Assembly (NCBI RefSeq): GCF_036898095.1
Contig: NC_090731.1
Location: 139,008,852-139,072,851 of the forward strand
Origin: Palaemon carinicauda
Taxonomy: Eukaryota; Arthropoda; Malacostraca; Decapoda; Palaemonidae
DNA: 64,000 nucleotides
Reading direction: 5' to 3'
The notes below the pieces were generated by a model. That model made no database searches. It was not told where the DNA came from and saw only the letters and a program-made list of their open reading frames with translations. The position numbers and the translations under genes were made by a program. How positions within the stretch are numbered: position 1 is the stretch's first letter; every line of letters starts with the position of its first letter. Shown one piece after another: positions 24,484 to 36,192 of the stretch.

Positions 24484-26301
24484 ATCAATGACCTCAGTGG
24501 TTTGCAACATAAGTTGTCTTTCCTTTTACATAAAACTTACACTAAGTTGAGAGTGTCTTGGACACCGTTTTTCAGGAAACAGGATTTGAGTATCCTACAA
24601 AAACTAGGCAAACGAGATAGTTTGGTTATTTGTAAACCAGATAAGGGTAAAGGTGTTGTACTGCTCAATAAATCAGACTATATTGATAAGTTTAATAACA
24701 TTCTTGTAGACCAAACTAAATTTAAGTTACATGGTGAACCAAATTTTTTGGACATTTACAAAAAAGAAGACAAAATTAACAGATTTTTGAGAAAACTAAA
24801 AAATGAAGGTATTTTAAATGAAATAACGTATCAGAAACTTTTTGTGACAGGTTCTTCTTTTAGCATTTTATATGGACTACCAAAGATACATAAGGAAGGA
24901 GTTCCAATCAGACCCATTATGGCAGCCTATAACAACCCGTCTTATACAATATCAAAACACCTTGTCTCTTTGCTCAGTGATTTCTCGTGCAACCAGTTCT
25001 CACTAAAAAATGGCTGTGAGTTTCAGCAACAAATAATTTTACAAGATGGTGATCTACATATGACAAGTTTTGATGTAGAATCTCTTTTTACAAATGTGCC
25101 ACTAAATGAAACAATTAATATTATTCTAGATAAAATTTTTTATGACGATCAAGTTATTTTTCATGGTTTTAACAGACATTATTTTAAGAATTTTCTTGAG
25201 CTTGCTGTGCAAGACTCCATGTTTGTTTTTAATGGCCAACTCTATTCGCAGGTCGATGGAGTTGCCATGGGTTCTCCGTTAGGACCCTTGTTTGCAAATA
25301 TTTTTATGTCATCTTTTGAAGAAAATTTTTTAAATAGTTGTCCAGACACTTTTAAGCCAGTGTATTATAGAAGATATGTTGATGATACTTTTGTGTTATT
25401 TAAACAGGCATGGCATAGCGAAATGTTTTTAAACCATATAAATATTCAACACCAAAATATGAAGTTCACTATAGAAAAAGAGAACAACAACTCTCTACCT
25501 TTTTTAGACATTAACGTAAGCAGAGACAATGGTGAATTTATTACAACTGTGTATCGAAAAAAGACATACACTGGCCTTGCCAACAATTTTTATAGTTCCT
25601 GTTTTTTTAATTTTAAACTAAATACTATATACACACTTGTTTATAGGGCGCTGCGTTATTCCTCAAGCTGGTCACTCTTTCATAAGGAGATTTTATTTTT
25701 AGTTAATTTTTTCAAGCAAAACTCTTACCCTGAAAGTATGGTTCATAAGGTTATAAACAAGCTCCTTTTACGACATTTCTCCACTACAATACCATCGTAT
25801 AATGTCAAAAAGAAAAATATTTTCGCTACAATTCCTTACTTATCTGACAACAAGTTTTCCATCAAACTTAAGAAAATAATAGAAAAAGAGTTCGGCTGCC
25901 TCAACATCAAACTAATCCCAATCAATCCACTCAAAATTAATGTATTTTTTGGCTACAAAGACAAACTGCAGACCTTCATGAGGTCCAACATAATTTATAA
26001 ATTCAAGTGCCCGGGATGTCCCGGTATCTATGTTGGATCTTGCCGAAGGTTGTTGCAGGTGAGATACTGTAGCCATATGGGATACAGCTTTAGAACTGGT
26101 CAGAGACTTGGTAACCCAGAATTTTCGAATATAAGGAATCATGCCGCCATGTGCAAAATACAAGTAAACAAAAAACACTTTAAAATTATTGGTGGGACAA
26201 AACAAAGCGAATTTCTAACTACCCTTGAGTCATTATATATCAAACGGCTTGTTCCTTCTTTAAACTCTAATATCTCTGCCTCTCCTCTTTTCTTAGCATA
26301 A
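24433..26301 (+). CDS. Penelope-like RT / GIY-YIG endonuclease, 5'-truncated, frame open
   Basis: The 622-codon frame would encode a retroelement enzyme that copies RNA at a nicked target (RT) and nicks DNA (GIY-YIG). Residues 1-17 come from antisense left-arm sequence. True PLE homology starts at INDLSGLQHKL, residue 18. Visible blocks: DKGKGVVLLNKSD (70-82), GLPKIHK (148-154), SFDVESLFTNVP with the first catalytic Asp (212-223), QVDGVAMGSPLGP (273-285), YVDD (315-318), LPFLDI (355-360). The C-terminal nuclease has CPGC (526-529), GIYVG (531-535), conserved Arg near 539, His 548 and a late Glu in ESLYIKRL (598-605). RT domain order and the C-terminal GIY-YIG are diagnostic of EN-positive PLEs; the subfamily is uncertain. 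About 118 residues present in the left copy, and the native start, are missing, so activity is doubtful although the RT and nuclease cores look intact. Confidence 0.92.
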   Translation: MFSKATNISTCIFNKFLINDLSGLQHKLSFLLHKTYTKLRVSWTPFFRKQDLSILQKLGKRDSLVICKPDKGKGVVLLNKSDYIDKFNNILVDQTKFKLHGEPNFLDIYKKEDKINRFLRKLKNEGILNEITYQKLFVTGSSFSILYGLPKIHKEGVPIRPIMAAYNNPSYTISKHLVSLLSDFSCNQFSLKNGCEFQQQIILQDGDLHMTSFDVESLFTNVPLNETINIILDKIFYDDQVIFHGFNRHYFKNFLELAVQDSMFVFNGQLYSQVDGVAMGSPLGPLFANIFMSSFEENFLNSCPDTFKPVYYRRYVDDTFVLFKQAWHSEMFLNHINIQHQNMKFTIEKENNNSLPFLDINVSRDNGEFITTVYRKKTYTGLANNFYSSCFFNFKLNTIYTLVYRALRYSSSWSLFHKEILFLVNFFKQNSYPESMVHKVINKLLLRHFSTTIPSYNVKKKNIFATIPYLSDNKFSIKLKKIIEKEFGCLNIKLIPINPLKINVFFGYKDKLQTFMRSNIIYKFKCPGCPGIYVGSCRRLLQVRYCSHMGYSFRTGQRLGNPEFSNIRNHAAMCKIQVNKKHFKIIGGTKQSEFLTTLESLYIKRLVPSLNSNISASPLFLA

Positions 26302-26593
26302 CTGAAGTCGTAGGTGGGTAACAATTTTTACTCATTCGTTCTTCACCTTTTCCTATGGATGGTCTGGTGAGCACTGGTTCTCTTTTGTTTTACTGTTTTA
26401 GTTTTTTTACGATTTTCCGTTATAAAATCAATAATGTTTTAATACTCTTTTACTATTTTGTTTTAAATTATTGTACAAATTTTAAGAATTTTATATTATC
26501 TTTTACAGATTGATAATGAACATTGCAATGTTCGAAACGTCTCTAAATAAATTATGGCCTTTTAACTGATGTTTTTTGGACCCTGCTGCACAC

Positions 26594-26600
<7 letters not shown>
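24482..26600 (+). mobile_element. Penelope-like retroelement, right copy (5'-truncated)
   Basis: Plus-strand copy from the TGATCA junction to the CACCAAATAT end, 2119 bp against 2118 bp in the paired part of the left arm. 5'-truncated inside the RT N-terminal region. PLEs are known to occur as tandem or inverted, partly truncated copies, so a head-to-head pair fits the class. Its 3' end runs directly into (TA)n. Confidence 0.93.
26507..26545 (+). ncRNA. Degenerate hammerhead-ribozyme-like motif, right PLE tail
   Basis: PLE terminal repeats are known to carry small type I hammerhead ribozymes with very short helix III. Here the order is AGA (helix I strand), TTGATAA (core position, canonical CTGATGA), T, GAACAT-TGCA-ATGTTC (helix II with tetraloop), GAAAC, GTC (cleavage triplet) and TCT (helix I partner). 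The ACGT of GAAAC-GTC would give a two-base, dimer-type helix III. Two core changes, C3 to U and G8 to A, could keep a U-A pair in place of the C3-G8 pair, and there is one extra U. Layout is convincing; self-cleavage is unlikely or weak. Confidence 0.5.

Positions 26601-26676
<76 letters not shown>
26597..26676. repeat. (AT)n microsatellite at right edge of the PLE palindrome
   Basis: Begins within the CACCAAATAT end of the PLE and continues into CA/TG-rich sequence to about 26720. Confidence 0.95.
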
Positions 26677-26683
<7 letters not shown>

Positions 26684-26719
26684 AATATGTATGTGTATGT
26701 GTACGAGTACGGCGTATGT

Positions 26720-27647
26720 GTGCATGCATATATAAATCATGTATATGTTTTTCCAGAAGTAAGTAATATTGGTATTTTAACTATGCAATGTAGGCATAAG
26801 ATTGAACCTCTTAGTTTATTTAATTAATATGAAATTCGCTAAATAATAACAATGTCTTCACCTGATTACTGAATAATCGTTTCCTCGTGTTCATATTTAA
26901 TTAAAAATCACAAGACTTGTGATTATATGAAAAGAGGTATCAAACGTTGCGTCATTGTTTGAGGACGAGTAACCCTAACTCAACCCGCCCTCCCTTTCTG
27001 TCTCTCTCTCTCAAACTTCAAGTTTAATATGTTAATAAGGGTTTTGTATTATGATAATTGTGCCTCTTTGAAGAGAGTTAATTGTTTGAGGAAAAGAATG
27101 CAATAGAAGTTAAGAAGTTCGTAGATCACTGATAGAAAGATAAAAAAAAAAAAAAAAAGAAGAATAACAAATATGATTATGACCGAATCAACTAGTTGGT
27201 TTGCTTCACTCTTTCCTTCTATTTCTTTCTCGTACAAATTATCAGGACTACTCTTCATCGTTTATAGATTTCTAAAGCTGTGTTTATATACCAGTTCAGA
27301 GTCTCAGGTCCATCGGAATTCTTTTCAAATACTTTAACCAGAATAAATCCTTCACAGGCGTCTATCTCAAGACGTGTGTTTTTACATACCCATCTTCTCA
27401 GTTTTCTGTTTACCCTATTTCGAACAGTAAATCTTTAAACATATCACCTCTTAAAACAGAAATGTTGATTTTAAATTTTGACCCAATAATTATATGGAAA
27501 AAATATGCAAAGGTTTTTGCTCTATTGATAGAATCTAAAACCCTATTTATAGGAATTGTTCTTCTCACCATTTTTTTCCGTGAAGAGGACAAAAAGTAAT
27601 ACAATCTAAACTTTCTAGAGTTGTTACTCAAGATACGTCTTTTTGTG

Positions 27648-27649
<2 letters not shown>
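26720..27649. other. Unassigned AT-rich sequence
   Basis: No gene recognised. Poly-A at about 27143. Confidence 0.4.

Positions 27650-27722
<73 letters not shown>
27650..27722. repeat. (GA)n microsatellite
   Basis: Pure GA array. Confidence 0.97.
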
Positions 27723-27725
<3 letters not shown>

Positions 27726-28555
27726 GACGGAGATTAAATGAAATGACATGCTTTCTTAGTGGAAATTCCCATTTTTCTGTGAATGTAATTTCTGCGAAGA
27801 TTTTTTTATGGGTTGTATTATATTAATAACAGGTACAGCAATATGGCCGATGATTATTATTTTTCATATTAGGAAGTTCATTGTTTATAACTTAAGATTA
27901 TGGAGTCTTAGGTTATCCATCTATTAAACGACACTACTGTTCATCATGAGAAGAAGAATTATATCCAATGTGTATCAACATTCGAATGAAAATAGCCCTC
28001 AATTGGAATTCCTCTATTTGTTATGTATTCCAACACACAAAATTCGGCTACAGTATCTTTTCGACCATATAATGCAGGAAAATATTTTTATGTGAAAATG
28101 CATACGGCCTATAACTCGTGTATCGTACAATATTTGAGAAAAAATATCTTTGCGAAGAGCGGTTTTAGCCCTCATTATACTGTTTTATGTTACAGGTTAG
28201 CCTAGCGAGATATTTCGTAGAAAAAAAAGCCTGAATGATGGAAAGGGTTGGAATTACACCTATTGTTCTACTTTCACGATCATTTTAGGCAAAGATATTT
28301 TTCGATAGTTTACAAAGGTAAGATTACATATTTTACCCATGCATATATAAAGATATGTTTAAATTTTTTTTCAGCATTAAAGTATATTTTAAAAAACGGG
28401 TGATTTCAGAAGATAAAACGGCGACCATTGACATATTCATGTTTTACTTGCTGAATGGTGATTTACCACTGTGCAAGGAACATACGCAACAATGATAGCC
28501 TCGTTCATCTAAACAGAAAGCTTATCATCAGCGCAATGAATCCCTCGACGAGTTT
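27723..28555. other. Unassigned AT-rich sequence
   Basis: No supported gene; a 60-codon frame at 28023-28205 lacks a domain. Confidence 0.4.
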
Positions 28556-28559
28556 CACT

Positions 28560-28870
28560 ATTTGCTTTCATTTTCTCTTCACTCTTTGGATTACAATATA
28601 TTAAGGTCCTTTGCAATAAACATTGTGACTAATCTATCCACTTCTTTTACGTATTCCTTCCTAGCACTTTCGAATTTTAAGTTATTTCTAACCTGCTACC
28701 ATTCTCCATTTTTTCTACCTGACCGAACCATCTCATACCATTTTGGTCCATCATTTCATTCATGCTTAACTTTTAAGAACTTCTCTCATGAATCTTAGCA
28801 TTTGTCACCACTTCATTGCTCCTTATGCTTCCTGTACTAGATAAAAAATATCGCCTCATCAGTTTCAAAC
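28560..28870 (-). pseudogene. LINE C-terminal remnant
   Basis: The minus strand encodes GMRWFGQVEKMENGSRLEIT, then a stop, then KVLGRN and KKWID segments. This follows the post-RT block of many arthropod LINEs: MRWFGHVERMENGRxxKxV, then a GRRxRGRPRKRWID-like stretch. Two or more stops and lost RGRP residues show strong decay. A possible more N-terminal piece of the same element lies near 29600-29720 on the same strand (EYFEDLLS-like), but that is weaker. Confidence 0.6.
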
Positions 28871-29775
28871 TATTTTTTTTTTATTCTCATTTAGAACCTA
28901 CCATTTACTTTCGTTAGGGACAACTACCCCAGCCCTTAATTACCTATACGAATTATCTATTTCTATTCTTATACCATCTTTATGAATATTTGTTATCTCC
29001 TCTTTCTGGGATACATCTTCATCTTACTTGTTTTGCAAATCCCTTATAATTCTTTAAGAAGTTTCTGGAGGTTTTTTTCACAATTCCTGATTGGCAATCA
29101 TCTCTCCATACGCAATGATAACTATAAAAGATTTATTTTGACATAAAAAAGTCAATTGCTTAGATCATAAATGTTTGTAATGCTGAAAGAAATAGCATCT
29201 ATATCACGCATCTCTGACACCAATCATTTAACGTTTAAATTAACGTAATAATTGTAGTCTTGATTCAAGCGTATAGCAGCAAAAAACAGATTTTGTTTTG
29301 CAACCAGACTCTACTTATACTTAACACCTGCTCGATACACCCTTTTTATAGTGTATACTTTAATAGTTTTTCCTTAACAGGTTTTTGTGGCCATACACCT
29401 TCCATCAGATGCAATTTTTTACCATTCTCCATAATTCTGCAAAAGAATAGTTTTTGCTCCCCTTGAATCCTTTTGAATATACATGTAATCCATATGTGCC
29501 TAACGTACACTGCTTAGAATACTGAAACACCGCACATAATTCCCTGAACTTATTGGATAAGGCAATTTCTTCTTCATCTTAATTACCTTCCATACAGGAT
29601 GAACCTTCACTTTTACAAATATTCTCAAGCTTAAGCTCTTGTGCAAATTCTCTTTTCCATTCTATTGATTTAACTCAGCAAATCTTCAAAGTACTTACTC
29701 TACTCTATGGACCAAGGGATGCATTCTCTTCAAACGGCCTATTTCCACATGTGTCTTTTATTTGGAAACTCATTT
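28871..29775. other. Unassigned; possible further LINE remnant on the minus strand
   Basis: Around 29640-29710 the minus strand reads RVEYFEDLLS-like sequence with stops, reminiscent of the linker of LINE ORF2 proteins. Nothing else is recognisable. Confidence 0.3.
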
Positions 29776-29777
29776 TA

Positions 29778-30036
29778 AAGGTTTAAAGACCGCTCATGAA
29801 TGGGAGAGGCAAGAGACAGTTGCATTGACCTAGCAATCAGGAGAATGTCATAGAGACTGATCATTTATGCATATGATCTGCACCTAAGCCCCCTTCACCC
29901 ATGCTAGGACCAGGGTGGGCATGTTGATTACTCATCAGGTGGACCTATAGGCTCCACTAAATCCCCCATTAAGAGGACTTGAACCCCAGTCCGACGAGCG
30001 CCAGGCCGGGACACTTCCAATAGGCCACCACCTCAA
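29778..30036 (-). mobile_element. tRNA-derived SINE
   Basis: On the minus strand the copy begins TGGTGGCCTATTGGAAGTGT (box A region of a tRNA-like head) followed by CTGGGGTTCAAGTCC, a near-perfect box B. The body then follows GGAGCCTATAGG, GGTCCTAGCATGGGTG, ATCATATGCAT, TCAGTCTC and CTCTTGCCTCTCCCATTCAT to a TTTAAACC end. Order and sequence match the copies at 32404, 43368 and 57078. Confidence 0.85.
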
Positions 30037-31473
<1,437 letters not shown>

Positions 31474-31531
<58 letters not shown>

Positions 31532-31537
31532 GGTGTG

Positions 31538-31609
<72 letters not shown>
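31474..31609. repeat. (TA)n-TG-(TA)n compound microsatellite
   Basis: Two TA arrays around a short GTGGGTGTGTATGTG core. Confidence 0.97.
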
Positions 31610-31613
<4 letters not shown>

Positions 31614-31922
31614 ATATATATAGTTGTTTTTATTGTTAATTCTTACGGGAATTATTTTCTATTTTCATGATGTTCGACTATTAAGTAGCTTGAATTTCTC
31701 TTGTCTCATCCAACCTCTTTTCTTTGGTGATCTCCACCCACCAGTGACGAGTTTCTCCTCTGGGATACAGCTCTGAAATACTTCTGTTCACTTCTGTGAA
31801 AGCAAATGCCTATTCCTGCAAAGTGGAAGCCACTCTCCGATGTGACATCCATAATACACTTTGAAATGCAGTGATACTTGAGCACACAACTCATCCCTTG
31901 AGGGTTATTGTGGTTTACCCAC

Positions 31923-31924
<2 letters not shown>

Positions 31925-31982
<58 letters not shown>
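31925..31982. repeat. (CT)n microsatellite
   Basis: Pure CT array. The 31700-31920 sequence before it holds a 72-codon minus frame of unknown nature. Confidence 0.97.
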
Positions 31983-31985
<3 letters not shown>

Positions 31986-32129
31986 CTCTATTTTCTATTG
32001 AATATTAATGTACAGAAGAAAAACTAGTATGCAATTTATGTTCATTCGTAAAATTTAAAAAAACAAATTAAAATGATATGATTTCAAACTTGCGGATATC
32101 AGGAAGGGACCGAGCATCTTCAGTTATTC

Positions 32130-32325
<196 letters not shown>

Positions 32326-32403
32326 CTAATTACAAATATGAACACCTGTATTGTATATGATACATACGCCCAATGAAGTAATCTGCGACTCTTCATCTTA
32401 TGA

Positions 32404-32692
32404 AATGCCTGGATATGATCTGCTTGAACGAGGTTCGAAACCCGCTTAAGCTCCATAGTTTCTTGTAGTGTCTGCAACCTCAACATCTTTGTGAGTTGAG
32501 GTTGGTGGTTTGGGGAAGCATTTAGGTCTACCTGCTGAGTCAGCAACAGCAATTGCCTGGACCTCCCTAGTCCTAGCTTGGGTGGAGAGGGGTCTTGGGC
32601 GTTGATCATATGTATATAGTATGTGGTCAGTCTCCAGGGCATTGTTACTGTCCCTTGCCTTTTCTATTCATGAGCGACTTTTAAACCTTTAA
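32404..32692 (+). mobile_element. tRNA-derived SINE (box A end damaged)
   Basis: Box B is AGGTTCGAAACCC. The body has TCTGCAACCTCAACATC, TCTACCTGCTGAGTCA, GGTGGAGAGG, TTGATCATATGTATATAG, GTCAGTCTCCAGGGCATTG and TTCATGAGCGACTTTTAAAC in family order. The first tRNA-like bases are not recognisable. Confidence 0.85.
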
Positions 32693-33352
32693 ATATGCAT
32701 AAATGTGACTGTAACTAAACTTGCAAATCAAAAGTTTCCTTGCCTGTCAGTAACCATTCTGAAATTATAGTTACATGTAGCATCTAATGTCATTATTTAT
32801 ATATTTTTTCTTTAATTTTCATAGTGCACTTAAGCCATGAAATGGTTGAAGTTTAGTTTTATTAAGACGGACGTTGTCATGCCAGCTTGTGAATATTTCT
32901 TCATTTTTCTAAACTATATCTTAATTGATATTGTGTACAATACCACTCCTTTTTCGATTAATTTTCAAGCATAAGTCATATTGATACGTCGAGTTTATAA
33001 TCAATTTTATAAATCAATACCTTGTGCTGTCATTCATGTAAACAAATATACTCAAATCTATTTTGAACTTTTATGCCCATCCTAATTATATATCAAACCT
33101 TATAAATGTCTTTCTGCATAATAGTATGGGTGTCTTGCGTCCTTGGTGGGTACACATAATACTCACCTGAACGTGGTTAGCTCTCCAGTTGACTACTTGA
33201 CAATGAACACAGACCACAGAGTAGTTGCGGCCATATTGTCGGTTTTAGAACTCTCTGAAGGAAAGTTAGGAAAAGTTGAGGTCTGTGGTCTGAGGAATGG
33301 TATTCAAAAGCAAATATCAACTTGCAGTTCTAAAGTTGCAAGTGAAGTAACG
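32693..33352. other. Unassigned; an 82-codon plus frame at 33143
   Basis: The frame from 33143 reads MVGTHNTHLNVVSSPVDYLT and then DHRVVAAILS. This slightly resembles LINE endonuclease text (a DHRxV segment) but is too short to call. Confidence 0.3.
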
Positions 33353-34021
33353 TTATTATTATTATTATTACTTGCTAAGCTACAACCGTAGTTGGAAAAG
33401 CAGGATGCTATAAGCCCAGAGGCTCCAATAGGGAAAATAGCCCAGTGAGGAAAGGAAACAAGGAAAAATGAAATAAAAAAAAATGTTAAGAAGAGTTACA
33501 TTAAAATAGATATCTCCTATATAAACTATAAAAACTTTAACAAAACAAAAGAAAGAGAAATAAGATAGAATTTTGTGCCCGAATGTACCCTCAAGCAAGA
33601 GAACTTTAACCCAAGATTGTGGAAGCCCATGGTACAGAGGTTATGGCACTACTCAAGATTAGAAAACAATGGTTTTATTTTGGATTGTCCTTCTCCTAGA
33701 AGAGCTACTTACTGTAACTAAACAGTCTCTTCTACTTGTACCTAGAGGAAAGTGGCCACTGAACAATGATAGTGCAATAACCCCTTGGGTGAAGAAGAAT
33801 GGTTTGGTAATCTCAATGTTGTCAGGTGTATGAAGCTAGAGGAGAATATAGAAAGAATAGGCCAGACTCAGAGTATTCGGTGTATATGTGCGCCAAGGGA
33901 AAATAAACCGTAAACAGAGAGAAGAATCCAATGTAGTACTGTCTGGTCAATCAAAGGACCCCATAACTCGCCAGCAGTAGTGTCTCAACGGGTGGCTGGT
34001 GCCCTGGCCAACCTACTACCT
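33353..34021 (-). mobile_element. Long SINE-like repeat with LINE-derived tail (copy 2, most complete)
   Basis: Minus-strand element of about 670 bp. Its head on that strand is GGTAGTAGGTTGGCCAGGGC, then CCACCCGTTGAGACACTACT, which could be degenerate A and B boxes. A non-coding body and the LINE-like tail follow, ending CTTAGCAAGTAATAATAAT (plus 33353). The last 170 bp match the 3' UTR of the LINE at 2100-2530. It has no open frame of note, so it must rely on another element's machinery. Confidence 0.88.
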
Positions 34022-34142
34022 ATTAAACGTTAACGTTAGTTGTATCTTAACAGGCTTAAAAAAAGAAGTTTGTTAAATCGTCGAAGGTGTTTTTTCTTAT
34101 GTTAGGGAGGTGAAAATTATGATATTCATGGACTGAAAAAAT

Positions 34143-34242
<100 letters not shown>

Positions 34243-34428
34243 ATAAGCAGGGGAAATGAAAATACAAGAAATGTTCTCCCCACTTGGCAAATTCATTAAT
34301 GGAAAGAACTTCAGACTTTTGTATGAGGTGTATGTCTTCCGGCGTTGCGACTAGCTGCGGTTGACCTTCTGATTATGAGAAAGATTTGCATTTGGTCAAA
34401 TTAATTCTCTAAGGTGGATGTTAGAAAT

Positions 34429-34429
34429 G

Positions 34430-34500
<71 letters not shown>
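34429..34500. repeat. (AAT)n microsatellite
   Basis: Pure TAA units with no LINE tail motif beside them. Confidence 0.95.
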
Positions 34501-34502
<2 letters not shown>

Positions 34503-35170
34503 AATTGAAAAAAAATAGCGTAATCAGTTTGAAATAAAATGAAAAAAATCCTTTGCCCGTCTCGGGAGACATGTTAATGTCAATATTTAAAACAAAAAAG
34601 TCCTAAACATGTCATAGGCAGTATTGTTTTAAGATCACAATAGAATAAGATATAACACGCAAGTTATATTTTTACTACAAAGTTATTAAGTTACAATGAT
34701 ATTTAACTATTGTTACATTCGTCCTTGCCTAATGCATCTTAACGCAGTTCTCAAATTATCGTTTTAAGTAACAAATAAGATATACGAAACCACAAGTTCT
34801 CTGCACCTTAGCTGGTTTACAATTTCACAACCAATGGTACACTAAATTTGTTTTTATTTATCGCAGAATACTAGTTTCTATTTAATGAATTACTGTTGGA
34901 TGAGTTCAACATCTTGAATGATGTGTTCTTGTTTGAAAATTACGAAAATTTATTGATGATGGAATTTTTGACATTTTACTAAATAAAAAACAGGCTCTAG
35001 CATTGACAAGCAGGTTAAGGGCGTTCATAACTGGGTCAAGCGATAAGGTAAAATTGGACCCTACTACTTGAAAGATATCCAGTATTTTGTAATACAAGAA
35101 TTTTTCTTATATATATTATGGGGAACTATGGAATAAGGAAGAACAATAACTATTCATATGAAAGGTTGGG

Positions 35171-35173
<3 letters not shown>
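34501..35173. other. Unassigned AT-rich sequence
   Basis: Nothing recognisable. Confidence 0.4.

Positions 35174-35208
<35 letters not shown>
35174..35208. repeat. (CT)n microsatellite
   Basis: Short pure CT array. Confidence 0.95.
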
Positions 35209-35209
<1 letters not shown>

Positions 35210-35618
35210 ACCCACAAATGTCAACAGAACGTTACATCCTTGCTACCGACCGAAGATTAAACGGCACTCCCTTCAACTGAGACGTATGCGATCATTGCTT
35301 TGTAAAATAAATACCATCATTTCATAGTTTTAAAAGGTGGACCTTAGCAAGTTAATACTCACCCCACCAGGGTACAGGACAAAGAAGAATTAAGATTGAT
35401 GAGAGAAATAACTTAGGGACAGGAGAGAAATTGGGAAAGGAGAGAAATAGAACATTGGATAATTTAAAAGAAACAACACTATTGTTGAAAGAGAGGCAAA
35501 TAAATAGTGAGATGAATTTAACGACAAAGGAAGCGTGAAACTAAAATAGACTGGAAAGTAAGATATTGAGGATGAAAAATAAGGATGAGGAAGTAAGGCA
35601 CGGAGGTGCAACAGGAAA

Positions 35619-35621
<3 letters not shown>

Positions 35622-35690
<69 letters not shown>
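35622..35690. repeat. (GA)n microsatellite
   Basis: Pure GA array. The purine-rich sequence just before it (35380-35620) is not coding in any recognisable way. Confidence 0.97.
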
Positions 35691-35693
<3 letters not shown>

Positions 35694-35874
35694 TACAGTA
35701 TATAAAGTGGAGTGGTGGAAGTTGTTAATTTGAGGTTAAAGATAGACAGTGAAACTTTAGGTGGAAAATTAATTAATTGTAATTTAGTGGCGGATTAACT
35801 TTGACCTGTTAATATAGAATAGGCAGATTGAAACTTGCTTTATAAATAATTATCACCGACAAACCTTTTGAAAA

Positions 35875-35875
<1 letters not shown>

Positions 35876-35907
<32 letters not shown>

Positions 35908-35965
35908 GTTATTATTATTATTATTGTTGTTGTTGTTATCATTATCATTATTGTTATTATTATTC
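35876..35965. repeat. Degenerate (ATT)n microsatellite
   Basis: ATT units drifting into GTT and ATC units. Confidence 0.9.
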
Positions 35966-36104
35966 TATAGCATTAATATCAACATGACCTATTTGGTGAC
36001 AACGATAATTTGGTTGATATAAGAATATTCTGTAGTAAATACAAATGAAATGCTGTTCAGCAATTAAATTTGATGCTGTTTGAGTTTAGAAAATTTAAGA
36101 AATT

Positions 36105-36105
36105 A

Positions 36106-36186
<81 letters not shown>
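36105..36186. repeat. (TA)n microsatellite
   Basis: Pure TA array followed by CA and GTGTGTGCGCGCGC. Confidence 0.97.

Positions 36187-36189
<3 letters not shown>

Positions 36190-36192
<3 letters not shown>

Larger units (their letters stand above)
22008..24486 (-). mobile_element. Penelope-like retroelement, left copy (5'-truncated)
   Basis: Minus-strand copy of an endonuclease-containing Penelope-like element. Its 3' end is at 22008 and its 5' end at the head-to-head junction near 24486. It carries about 356 bp more 5' coding sequence (24126-24481) than the right copy. The shared 2.1-kb portion differs from the right arm by one deleted base and only a few substitutions. The tail ends GGACCCTGCTGCACACC before AAATAT. 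The native N-terminus is missing, so it is not full-length. Confidence 0.92.

Noticed and set aside
25912..26324. Antisense open frames of 61 and 97 codons inside the PLE nuclease region
   Set aside because: Shadows of the PLE coding strand; identical shadows appear on the mirror arm.
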